From positions 1 through 33,108 of the IMG/VR virus record IMGVR_UViG_3300049491_000386: a DNA stretch of 33,108 bases. The stretch is one strand, 5' to 3'. Every line of letters starts with the position of its first letter. The first letter of the stretch is position 1. The position numbers and the translations under genes are program-made. Shown piece after piece: positions 19,442-26,357 of this stretch. Below the pieces are notes generated by a model, which was not told where the DNA came from, searched no databases, and worked only from the letters and a program-made list of their open reading frames with translations. Source of the DNA: a virus.

Positions 19442-20844
19442 AGGTCGCGCACATCACCGTGCGTGACGAGGTGTGGATGTCGGTGTCTGGCATCTCAACC
19501 GCCGAGCACGAGTTCTTCTGGAACAAGTACGGCATCGAGGTCGAGGGCTCGTTCTTCATGCCAGCTCGCAAGCTCGGCCGCTGGGACGGCAAGCACCGGT
19601 TCTACGAGAAAACTGGCAAGGTGTTCCTGCGCTTCCTCGAAGAGATCGTGCCGTTCCTCGACAAGTGGGGCTACGAGATCGAGCTCCATGACGAGCGCCG
19701 TCCTGTGCCGCTGATCCAAGGTCGGCTGACGGCTGAGTGGTTCCACGGCCGCACTGAGGTCAAGATCGACATGCGACCGTACCAGGTTGAGGCCGTGAAC
19801 AAAGCGCTCGAGGCCGGTTCCGGCATGATCATCGCCGCAACTGGTGCTGGCAAGACGCTGATGGTCGCTGGCATGTGCGCGGTGATGGGCGAGGAAGGGC
19901 TCCGCACGATCACGATCGTGCCGTCATCCGACCTGGTCGAGCAGACCGCGAACACGTTCCGCCTGTGCAACCTCGATCCTGGCGTGTACAGCGGCGCGAC
20001 CAAGGACGTGCACCACACGCACGTGATCGCGACCTGGCAGGCCTTGCAGAACAATCCAGCGGTCGTCGAGGCGTTCCAGTGCGTGATCGTCGACGAGGCG
20101 CACGGCGCTTCAGCCAAGACGATCGGTGAGCTGATCACCGCGCACGGCAAGCACATTGGGTACCGCTTCGGCTTCACTGGCACGCTGCCAAAGCCAGCCG
20201 TCGACCAGTGCACGCTGCGCGGCTCAATTGGTGAGGTGCTGTACGAGATCAGTGCGGCTGACCTGATTAGGATGGGGTACCTGGCCGAGCTGGAGATCGA
20301 GCCAGTTGAGATCCAAGAGAAGGCCGAAGAAGAGTTCCCAGATTACGGCGCCGAGAAGGCGTACGTCGCTCGCCAGCCAGATCGCCTGGACTTCATCGCC
20401 GACCTGATCATCGACCGTGGCTCCAAGTTCGGGAACACGCTGGTGCTGGTGAACACGATCAAGCAAGGGCAGCAGCTCCAGAAACTGATCAAGGACTCCG
20501 TGTTCCTGCAAGGCGCCACCGAGAACGAGGTGCGAGCCGAGTGGTACGGCACGTTCGCCACGCGTGACGACCTGATCGTGATCGCTACGTCAGGCATCGC
20601 CTCAACCGGCATCTCGATCGACCGCGTGTTCAACCTGATGCTGATCGACGCTGGCAAGTCGTTCATTAAGTGCATCCAGTCAATTGGTCGTGGCCTGCGC
20701 AAGGCGCACGACAAGGACCGCGTTCACGTGTGCGACGTGTACAGCGGCCTGAAGTGGGGCAAGAAGCACGCCCGCGAACGCAAGCGTTTTTACACCGAGG
20801 CCGGATACCCCGTGAGGAAGGCTGTGAAAGTCAAGCTGACGTGA
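19438..20844 (+). CDS. uvsW: UvsW helicase
   Basis: This 468-residue superfamily 2 helicase starts at the ATG overlapping the previous stop (ATGA). An N-terminal domain of about 115 residues, with the ARKLGRWDGKHRFYE segment typical of T4 UvsW, precedes the helicase core: Q-like MRPYQVEAV, Walker A ATGAGKT, DEAH box VIVDEAHG, motif III GFTGTL, then TLVLVNTIKQG, IATSGIASTGISID and the motif VI QSIGRGLRK. UvsW unwinds branched intermediates and D-loops and helps the switch from origin to recombination-dependent replication. All motifs are intact. The last 14 bases overlap the antisense HNH gene. Confidence 0.93.
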   Translation: MKVAHITVRDEVWMSVSGISTAEHEFFWNKYGIEVEGSFFMPARKLGRWDGKHRFYEKTGKVFLRFLEEIVPFLDKWGYEIELHDERRPVPLIQGRLTAEWFHGRTEVKIDMRPYQVEAVNKALEAGSGMIIAATGAGKTLMVAGMCAVMGEEGLRTITIVPSSDLVEQTANTFRLCNLDPGVYSGATKDVHHTHVIATWQALQNNPAVVEAFQCVIVDEAHGASAKTIGELITAHGKHIGYRFGFTGTLPKPAVDQCTLRGSIGEVLYEISAADLIRMGYLAELEIEPVEIQEKAEEEFPDYGAEKAYVARQPDRLDFIADLIIDRGSKFGNTLVLVNTIKQGQQLQKLIKDSVFLQGATENEVRAEWYGTFATRDDLIVIATSGIASTGISIDRVFNLMLIDAGKSFIKCIQSIGRGLRKAHDKDRVHVCDVYSGLKWGKKHARERKRFYTEAGYPVRKAVKVKLT

Positions 20845-21493
20845 AACACCAGCCCTTCATTGGTCCCTTCTTGATGATCCTATCTTTCTTGCTGCTCAAC
20901 CAAGAGAGTTGGTAATCAAGATCGTGATCGCGGCAGAACTCACGAAGGTTGTTGATGCGCTCTGTCTTTCCAGAAGGGTGCAGCACGTCAAACGGTTTAG
21001 CCTTCGAGCGAGCGTGGTTGGCGCTGATCTTGGCTGCGTGTTCTTTGGTGAGAGGGCGACCAGTGAGAGCCGCTCGCATTTTCTCGACCGCTTCTTTCGG
21101 TTGTGGCCTGCCTTTGAGCGCTTTGCTGATGTTGTCTCGCCATTGTTGATCACGCTCTTGCATCGCCATCTTTCGGGCGGCATGATACCAATGGGAGTTT
21201 GTCTTGTGTCGAGCGTGAGACGATGAATGACAGAGTGCCATGTACGAGAACGCATGGCGCATTCGAATGAGGGCGGTGCCAGTCGTCATTCGTGTCAGAA
21301 GTAGGTGGCAAAGGAAGTGCTCACGAGCTGTGAGCAAGACCTTGTTCTCGTCAGTGTCTGGGCCGTCAAGGGCTGTTGGAATGATATGATGTTCTTCAAA
21401 GTAACCTTCGAGAACCCGCTTGTCAAGTCCGCGAACCTGAGCGTTCAGTACAATGGCGAGATAGATCGAGGTATAGCGGTTGTTCTGGAACAT
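20831..21493 (-). CDS. HNH homing endonuclease, antisense
   Basis: This is the only minus-strand gene in the window. The 220-residue product has an HNH nuclease centred on residues 30-65: FEEHHIIPTALDGPDTDENKVLLTAREHFLCHLLL, with the H-H pair, central N and final H. NUMOD3-like DNA-binding segments follow (RDNISKALKGRPQ, KEAVEKMRAALTGRPLTKEHAAK), and a C-terminal LREFCRDHDLDYQLS part resembles a NUMOD1-type module. It has its own reverse-oriented late promoter at 21518-21525. Its stop lies inside the uvsW coding end, so the two genes converge and overlap by 14 bases. Typical free-standing phage homing endonuclease. Confidence 0.9.
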   Translation of the reverse strand: MFQNNRYTSIYLAIVLNAQVRGLDKRVLEGYFEEHHIIPTALDGPDTDENKVLLTAREHFLCHLLLTRMTTGTALIRMRHAFSYMALCHSSSHARHKTNSHWYHAARKMAMQERDQQWRDNISKALKGRPQPKEAVEKMRAALTGRPLTKEHAAKISANHARSKAKPFDVLHPSGKTERINNLREFCRDHDLDYQLSWLSSKKDRIIKKGPMKGWCFTSA

Positions 21494-21517
21494 GGAATGG
21501 CCTTGGCTTCATTATAG

Positions 21518-21525
21518 TATTTAGC
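21518..21525 (-). promoter_or_regulatory. Putative late promoter on the minus strand (GCTAAATA)
   Basis: The minus strand reads GCTAAATA, 24 bases ahead of the HNH start codon at 21493, the same spacing as on the + strand. That the one reversed gene has a reversed copy is strong evidence that the octamer is functional and not a by-product of codon use. Confidence 0.65.
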
Positions 21526-21535
21526 GGAGACGGAA

Positions 21536-21835
21536 ATGACATTCACTTTCAATCAGGAAGTTCGCCTGAAGCACATTCCAAACGTGGCTTTCCAAAAGAC
21601 GTCACTCGGACATGAGGTCTGGTTGGAGGACGGGTTCAACATTCCTGTTGGTGGTGACTTTAGGTTGCTTGACAGCATGGATTTGGTTGGGCCTGGAGTA
21701 GACTTCAAGGCAACAGTTCAACGACTTGCAGTGGATGGTCGTGTTCTTGTTCACTTCGGAGTGACGAATACGCAAACTCTTTTCCTGGTAGATGCCTTTG
21801 CATTGGTTCATCCCAGCGATCTGGAAGCAGCATGA
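21536..21835 (+). CDS. Unknown protein (99 aa)
   Basis: The product is strand-rich: MTFTFNQEVRLKHIPNVAFQ, HEVWLEDGFNIPVGGDFRL, KATVQRLAVDGRVLVHFGV. It looks like a small beta-barrel. Ribosome binding site GGAG at 21526-21529 overlaps the reversed late promoter. Codon use is a little more A/T-rich than that of later genes. Coupled by ATGA to the gene at 21832. No family recognised. Confidence 0.7.
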   Translation: MTFTFNQEVRLKHIPNVAFQKTSLGHEVWLEDGFNIPVGGDFRLLDSMDLVGPGVDFKATVQRLAVDGRVLVHFGVTNTQTLFLVDAFALVHPSDLEAA

Positions 21836-22227
21836 AAGACATCGCGTACATCTCCGCGCCGATCTTGAAGGCTGACGTGCCGAACAGCAACGGTCGCATC
21901 TACCCTCTCGCCGCCCTCGAGAACTGCATCGCCGAAGAGGCGAAGCGCAAGCCACTCCTCGGCGTCATCGGTATGGACGAGGGCCTCTCGATCAGCCTCG
22001 ATAAGGTGTCTCACATCGCTGAGAATCTGCGCATCGAGGGTGACACCCTTGTCGCCGACATTCGTGTCGTCAATACGCCGGCCGGAAACCAGCTCATCGA
22101 GTTGTACAAGTCCGGTCTCATCACCTTCCGTTCGTCGGGCTTCGGCAAGATCGGTGCCGATGGCAAGACCATCACCGACTTCGAACCAATCTCCATCAAC
22201 GCAGTTTACGACGGCGCCGAACTATGA
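21832..22227 (+). CDS. gp21-like (prohead protease fold) protein, probably not a protease
   Basis: The 131-residue product aligns by eye with the core of T4-type prohead proteases (S77 family): NSNGRIYPLAALENCI matches the NRN-x-R-[LI]-YP strand, DKVSHIAENLRIEGDTLVADIRV the following strands, NTPAGNQLIELYKSG the helix, then FRSSGFG and ITDFEPISINAVYDGAEL. The protease His, normally in a GEL-[DN]-H-P motif, is replaced by GVIGMDEG; the SS-x-G region is RSSGFG. The N- and C-terminal extensions of gp21 are missing. I infer a degenerate paralogue or fold relative without peptidase activity, perhaps scaffold- or head-related. A true gp21 should be elsewhere in the genome. Confidence 0.55.
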   Translation: MKDIAYISAPILKADVPNSNGRIYPLAALENCIAEEAKRKPLLGVIGMDEGLSISLDKVSHIAENLRIEGDTLVADIRVVNTPAGNQLIELYKSGLITFRSSGFGKIGADGKTITDFEPISINAVYDGAEL

Positions 22228-22733
22228 TCATCCTGAACGAAATCAATCGCCCGTACATCGTCGACAGCCTCACCGCGCCGATCGTGCTTCGCCACCACTG
22301 GATCTTCAACGCCCAGCAGCTGGACTTCATGCTGAACGAGATCACGTACCTCGAGGAAACGGTCGGCCCGACGGTCACCCTCCAGATCGCGGACTCCGAA
22401 GTCAAGGTTCCGGGTGCGTGGTCAGTGCTGATCGTCGACATGGAGACGTACACGATCGACGCGATCCCAGCGACGGCTTGCGCCGCGTTCGAGCACCACG
22501 CGTTCGTGTTCTCGCCTGACGACGGCAAGCTCATCACCGCCCCGATCCGCGTGATCGCCTGGGAACCCAAAGGCTCGTGCATCTACCCAGCCATCGACAA
22601 GGCCCAGGCCCTGGTTCACAGCATCTCACCTGGCGTTTCACACGGTAAAATCGTGCCGCGTGGTGTCGTCGTTGGGCCAAACGATTTGTACAGGTACATC
22701 TCTGGGAAAACAGTCGGTGACATCCTCGGGTAA
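22224..22733 (+). CDS. Unknown protein (169 aa) whose 3' end is a homing-endonuclease insertion site
   Basis: The product begins MIILNEINRPYIVDSLTAP and is mainly beta, with EVKVPGAWSVLIVDMETYTID, CAAFEHHAFVFSPDDGKLITAPIRVI and KIVPRGVVVGPNDLYRYISGKTVGDILG. The dense conservation-like C-terminus suggests a structural or nucleotide-binding phage protein, but I cannot name it. ATGA couples it to the gp21-like gene. Its last nine codons (GKTVGDILG, 22704-22730) reappear, with different codons, as the last nine codons of the GIY-YIG gene that follows. The gene seems intact to its TAA. Confidence 0.7.
   Translation: MIILNEINRPYIVDSLTAPIVLRHHWIFNAQQLDFMLNEITYLEETVGPTVTLQIADSEVKVPGAWSVLIVDMETYTIDAIPATACAAFEHHAFVFSPDDGKLITAPIRVIAWEPKGSCIYPAIDKAQALVHSISPGVSHGKIVPRGVVVGPNDLYRYISGKTVGDILG
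22704..22730 (+). repeat. Duplicated C-terminal coding block, copy 1 (GKTVGDILG)
   Basis: Twenty-seven bases encode GKTVGDILG just before the TAA of the host gene. Compared with copy 2 at 23290-23316, six of nine codons differ, all at the third position and all synonymous. The preceding Ile codon is also shared. Confidence 0.85.
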
Positions 22734-23319
22734 TCAGGGCATCTACGCCATCAGTGGCCCTGGCGGGCAGAGGTACATTGGTAGCTCGACACGCCTGAAG
22801 CGCCGGCTGCGCGACCACAAACGCGCGCTGAGCAGGGGCATTCACCACTGCTCGCATCTTCAACGAGCTTGGGATAGACACGGCGAGCCGCAGTTCACCT
22901 TCGAGATCGTGGAGCTGGTGGAAGAGCGTAGCTCGCTACTCGATCGCGAGCAGCACTGGCTCGACCAGACACCCGATAGGTACAACTCGTCGCCGACTGC
23001 TGCGAGCCCGCTCGGTTTCAAGCAGACAGAGGAAGCGAAGCAGAAAATCAGGATTGCCCTGACGGGCAAGTCAAAGAGCGTTGAACATGTGGCGGCGCTT
23101 TCTGCGAGCTTGACTATTCGGATGCGGGGTGAGACAGAGATGAAGGCGAAGTTCGCACGCAATCGTCTCGGAACGAAGCAGACTCCAGAGCAGATCGCGA
23201 AGCGGGTCGAAGCCACCCGACGTTCCAGATCGCGACACACCCCGGAACAGCGCCTGGAGATCGCCGCCAAGCGATCGGCCACCATCGGTGGCAAGACGGT
23301 CGGAGACATTCTCGGCTGA
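22717..23319 (+). CDS. GIY-YIG homing endonuclease ending in a copy of its host gene's C-terminus
   Basis: The 200-residue protein starts at GTG 22717, inside the previous gene but in the +1 frame; an upstream GTG at 22660 is possible but less likely. The GIY-YIG domain is clear: QGIYAISGPGGQRYIGSS, RLKRRLRDHKRAL, FTFEIVELVEERSSLLDREQHWLD with the catalytic Glu. NUMOD3-like repeats follow (KQTEEAKQKIRIALTGKS, KQTPEQIAKRVEATRR). It is only distantly related to the two GIY-YIG genes at 620 and 6777. The final residues, IGGKTVGDILG, repeat the end of the neighbouring gene. It has no late promoter or hairpin of its own. Confidence 0.85.
   Translation: MTSSGNQGIYAISGPGGQRYIGSSTRLKRRLRDHKRALSRGIHHCSHLQRAWDRHGEPQFTFEIVELVEERSSLLDREQHWLDQTPDRYNSSPTAASPLGFKQTEEAKQKIRIALTGKSKSVEHVAALSASLTIRMRGETEMKAKFARNRLGTKQTPEQIAKRVEATRRSRSRHTPEQRLEIAAKRSATIGGKTVGDILG
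23290..23316 (+). repeat. Duplicated C-terminal coding block, copy 2 (GKTVGDILG)
   Basis: These 27 bases end the homing endonuclease gene and encode the same nine residues as copy 1, with only silent differences. Copy 2 is followed by TGA, copy 1 by TAA. Confidence 0.85.
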
Positions 23320-23327
23320 CCGAGCGT

Positions 23328-23335
23328 CGTAAATA
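23328..23335 (+). promoter_or_regulatory. Putative late promoter (CGTAAATA) for the endolysin
   Basis: CGTAAATA differs by one base from the consensus seen elsewhere (CTAAATA) and lies 24 bases before the endolysin ATG. The expected start is about 23341, at the end of the 5' arm of the next hairpin. Confidence 0.55.
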
Positions 23336-23354
23336 GGCTCCACACACAGGAGCC
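23336..23354 (+). promoter_or_regulatory. Hairpin hiding the endolysin ribosome binding site
   Basis: GGCTCC (23336-23341) pairs perfectly with GGAGCC (23349-23354) across a 7-base loop. The 3' arm contains the whole Shine-Dalgarno GGAG (23349-23352) for the ATG at 23359. A late transcript beginning near 23341 would lack the 5' arm. T4 lysozyme gene e is controlled in the same manner. Confidence 0.7.
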
Positions 23355-23358
23355 GAAC

Positions 23359-23949
23359 ATGCCTTACTCGCCAGCCTTTGACGCCGCCCTCAACCACGCC
23401 ATGCTTTACGAAGTCGGTGGCTTCTGGAACTTGAACACACCAGGAGTTCGTGAGGGCCTGATCGAGACCAAGGAACAACGCAAGGCTTGCGGGTACGTGA
23501 ACGACCCGCTGGACATGGGCGGTGAGACCAAGTACGGTGTCGCCAAGAACGCGAACCCTGACCTGGACATCCACACCCTGGACTGGGAAGCGGCAGCTCG
23601 CGTGTATTTCAAGCGGTACTGGATTGCTGGCGACTGCCAAGACATGCCAGGCCGCGTGGCGGTGCTGCACTTCGACGGCTGCGTCAACCACGGCATCGGT
23701 CGTGCGGCGAAGTTCATGCAACGTGCCGCTGGTGTTACCGATGACGGTGACATCGGGCCAGCAACCCTGAAGGCCATCAAGGCCAAGGACGAATTCGTGC
23801 TCTGCAAGGCAGTGTGCGACCAGCGTGAGGCGTTCTATCGCCAGATCGTAGCGAACAAGCCTGAACAGGCTCGGTTCCTGAATGGATGGCTCCGCCGCAT
23901 CAACGAGATGCGTGCGTTCGTCATCGACCCAACCAAGACCTTCGCCTAA
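23359..23949 (+). CDS. Endolysin, glycoside hydrolase family 108 muramidase
   Basis: The 196-residue protein matches GH108 (N-acetylmuramidase) endolysins: catalytic Glu18 in MLYEVGGF, then YVNDPLDMGGETKYGVAKN, a conserved helix AARVYFKRYWI, and a C-terminal PG_binding_3-like domain with HFDGCVNHGIGRAAKFMQRAAG and DGDIGPATLKAI. It cuts the glycan backbone of peptidoglycan at the end of infection. There is no signal peptide or SAR helix, so it needs a holin; a candidate lies at 28505. Its translation is gated by a late promoter and hairpin. Confidence 0.9.
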   Translation: MPYSPAFDAALNHAMLYEVGGFWNLNTPGVREGLIETKEQRKACGYVNDPLDMGGETKYGVAKNANPDLDIHTLDWEAAARVYFKRYWIAGDCQDMPGRVAVLHFDGCVNHGIGRAAKFMQRAAGVTDDGDIGPATLKAIKAKDEFVLCKAVCDQREAFYRQIVANKPEQARFLNGWLRRINEMRAFVIDPTKTFA

Positions 23950-23992
23950 CCGCGACCCCGAACACGACTCAACTGGTCGCACGCGCGTCTGG

Positions 23993-24003
23993 TTGTTACA
24001 ATC
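23993..24003 (+). promoter_or_regulatory. Putative early/middle promoter box TTGTTACAATC for nrdA
   Basis: TACAAT (23997-24002) within GTTACAATC is 33 bases before the NrdA ATG, like the copy before the gene at 17275. An inverted repeat GCGACC/GGTCGC (23952-23957 and 23975-23980) covers the -35 position and could be a regulator site. No consensus -35 is seen. Confidence 0.45.
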
Positions 24004-24035
24004 GTCTCTCCTTCAAGAAGAAAGTATCCATTCCC

Positions 24036-26357
24036 ATGCACGTCATCAAGCGAGATGGCTCCAAAGTTCCATTCGATCTGGCCAAGTGGCAGGCCCAGAT
24101 CGCCAAGGTGTGTGAAGGCGTTGCGGACGTCTCACCGTCCATGATCGAGATCGCCGCTAAGGCGCAGTTCCGCGATGAGATGACGACCTCAGAGCTTGAT
24201 GAGATCGCCCTGAAGTCGATGATCAACCTGATCGACGAGGAAGAGCACCCAGACATCGGGAACGTGAACTACCAGTACGTGGCTGGCAAGCAACGGCTGA
24301 CCATGCTCCGCAAGGACGTGTTCGGTTCGTACCAACCGCCACGCCTGTACGACGTCGTGAAGTCGAACGTGGAGCACAAGCTGTACACGCCCGACCTGCT
24401 GACGTGGTACAGCGAGGAAGAGTGGGACGAGCTGCAGAAGCACATCGACCACGACAAGGACGAGCTCCTCCCGTACGCCGCCATCGACCAGCTGGTCGAG
24501 AAGTACCTGATCCGAAATCGCAGCACTGGCCTGATGGTCGAGACGCCGCAGATCCGGTACATGGTCGCCGCGGCCACGATGTTCCATGCTGAGAAGAAAG
24601 ACCGCATCAAGTGGGTCAAGGACTTCTACCACGCGGCCTCTGACGGCATGTTCACGATGGCCACGCCCGTGTTGGCTGGCCTCGGCACGAAGACCAAGCA
24701 GTTCAGCTCGTGCGTCCTCATCAAGACCGACGACTCGCTCAAGAGCATCTTCGCCACTGGCCAGATCATGGCCGATTACGCGTCCAAGCGTGCTGGCATC
24801 GGCCTGGAGATCGGTCGCATGCGACCGCTCGGCGCCAGCATTCGCGATGGCGAAGTGATGCACACCGGCATCGTTCCGTTCCTGAAGAAGTGGTTCGCCG
24901 ATCTGCGTTCGTGCTCGCAAGGCGGCATCCGCAATGCCAGCGCGACGGTGAACATGCCGATCTGGCACTACCAGTTCGACGATTACATCGTCCTCAAGAA
25001 CAACAAGGGCGTCGAAGAGAACCGTGTCCGTCAGATGGACTACTGCGTCGTGCTCTCGAAGTTCTTCTGGCGTCGGTTCAAGAACAAGGGCACCATCACG
25101 TTTTTCGATCCGAACCAGGTCCCCGATCTGTACGAGTCGTTCTACCGGAACGACGCCAAGTTCGAAGAGCTGTACGTCAAGTACGAGAAGCGCAAGGACC
25201 TGCGCACCAAGACGCTGCCAGCTGAAGAGGTGTTCAAGCAGCTCCTTACCGAGCGCGTCGAGACGGGTCGCATCTACCTCCTGAACATCGACAACGTCTC
25301 GAATCAGGGGCCGTTCGATACGGAAATTCACCCGATTTACCAGACGAATCTCTGCACGGAGATCATGCAACACACGCGGCCGTTCCAGTCCGTTGAGGAC
25401 CCAGACGGCCGTATTGCGCTCTGCACGCTCGGTTCCATGAACTGGGGCGCAGTGCGCCACCCAGAAGAGATGCGTCGCCCACTGCGGCTGCTCCAACGCG
25501 GCCTGCACAACTTGCTGCAGTACCAGGACTTCCTGTCGGTTCACAGCGAGCTGCACAACAAGGAGTTCGAACCGCTCGGCATCGGCATCACGAACCTCGC
25601 GTACTGGCACGCCAAGCGCAAGCTGAAGTACGGCGAGACCGAAGCGCTGGCTGAAGTGAAGCGCTGGATCGAGCACCAAGCGTTTTACCTGACCGAGATG
25701 AGCGTCGAGCTCGCCAAGGAAAAGGGCGCCTGCACCGAGAGCCCGAACACGTGGTACGGCAAGGGCGTCTTCCCATGGGAGCGCCGTGCCAAAGGCTCGA
25801 ACGAGCTGACCGACTTCACGCCAAGCGAGGACCTCGATTGGGAAGGTCTGCGCGAGAAGATGCTGAAGTACGGCGTGCGCAATGCGACCACCATGGCGAT
25901 CGCGCCAGTCGAGTCGTCGTCTGTCGTGCTGAACAGCACGAATGGCGTGAACCTCGTCAAGCAGTTGATCATCATCAAGGGCTCCAAGGCCGGTGACTTC
26001 GTGCAGGTCGCGCCAGAGTACAAGAAGCTGAAGGCGCACTACCAGTTGCTGTGGGAACAGCCAGACTGCCTGCCGTACCTGATGACGGTTGCGGTGCTGC
26101 AAGTGTACGTGGACCAAGGCATCTCGGCCGACACGTACTACTCGCCACGGTACTTCCCAGACGGCAAGGTTGACATCAACCTCGTCGCGAAGAACCAGAT
26201 GCTGTTCCACCACTGGGGTGGCAAGTCGAATTACTATCACCTGGTTGAGAAGCAAGCGGCGATGGAGAGCGTCAAGGAAGACGCCCCAGTGTTCCAAGAG
26301 CTGCCGACGCTGGCCGAACCAACCGAAGACGAGTACTGTGAGAGCTGCGTGCTATGA
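24036..26357 (+). CDS. nrdA: Ribonucleotide reductase class Ia, large subunit NrdA
   Basis: The 773-residue enzyme reduces ribonucleoside diphosphates for DNA synthesis. The N-terminus holds an ATP-cone allosteric domain (MHVIKRDGSKVPFDLAKWQ). The active-site cysteine pair is SSCVLI and ALCTLGSMN; the radical-site motif is NLCTEI (N, C, E). TYYSPRYF and ADTYY lie near the radical-transfer tyrosines, and the C-terminal redox pair is CESC. Start ATG 24036, behind its promoter; an open extension back to 23886 overlaps the endolysin gene and is rejected. NrdB is coupled by ATGA. No intron, intein or homing gene interrupts it, although nrd genes are frequent targets. Confidence 0.96.
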   Translation: MHVIKRDGSKVPFDLAKWQAQIAKVCEGVADVSPSMIEIAAKAQFRDEMTTSELDEIALKSMINLIDEEEHPDIGNVNYQYVAGKQRLTMLRKDVFGSYQPPRLYDVVKSNVEHKLYTPDLLTWYSEEEWDELQKHIDHDKDELLPYAAIDQLVEKYLIRNRSTGLMVETPQIRYMVAAATMFHAEKKDRIKWVKDFYHAASDGMFTMATPVLAGLGTKTKQFSSCVLIKTDDSLKSIFATGQIMADYASKRAGIGLEIGRMRPLGASIRDGEVMHTGIVPFLKKWFADLRSCSQGGIRNASATVNMPIWHYQFDDYIVLKNNKGVEENRVRQMDYCVVLSKFFWRRFKNKGTITFFDPNQVPDLYESFYRNDAKFEELYVKYEKRKDLRTKTLPAEEVFKQLLTERVETGRIYLLNIDNVSNQGPFDTEIHPIYQTNLCTEIMQHTRPFQSVEDPDGRIALCTLGSMNWGAVRHPEEMRRPLRLLQRGLHNLLQYQDFLSVHSELHNKEFEPLGIGITNLAYWHAKRKLKYGETEALAEVKRWIEHQAFYLTEMSVELAKEKGACTESPNTWYGKGVFPWERRAKGSNELTDFTPSEDLDWEGLREKMLKYGVRNATTMAIAPVESSSVVLNSTNGVNLVKQLIIIKGSKAGDFVQVAPEYKKLKAHYQLLWEQPDCLPYLMTVAVLQVYVDQGISADTYYSPRYFPDGKVDINLVAKNQMLFHHWGGKSNYYHLVEKQAAMESVKEDAPVFQELPTLAEPTEDEYCESCVL

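Noticed and set aside
22224-23319. Group I intron or intein explanation for the duplicated GKTVGDILG ends
   Set aside because: The host gene is complete to its own stop in frame 0 and the endonuclease is in a different frame. I see no intron core or intein splice motifs, and both copies keep their own stop codon.
23886-24035. Upstream extension of the NrdA frame into the endolysin gene
   Set aside because: The extension crosses the promoter box and the endolysin stop; family N-termini begin with the ATP cone at the ATG at 24036.
24189-26297. 702-codon open frame on the minus strand, antisense to nrdA
   Set aside because: It mirrors the codon periodicity of nrdA in GC-rich DNA, has no ribosome binding site or recognisable domain, and its composition (Val/Leu/Arg/Asp/His-rich) is typical of antisense shadows.
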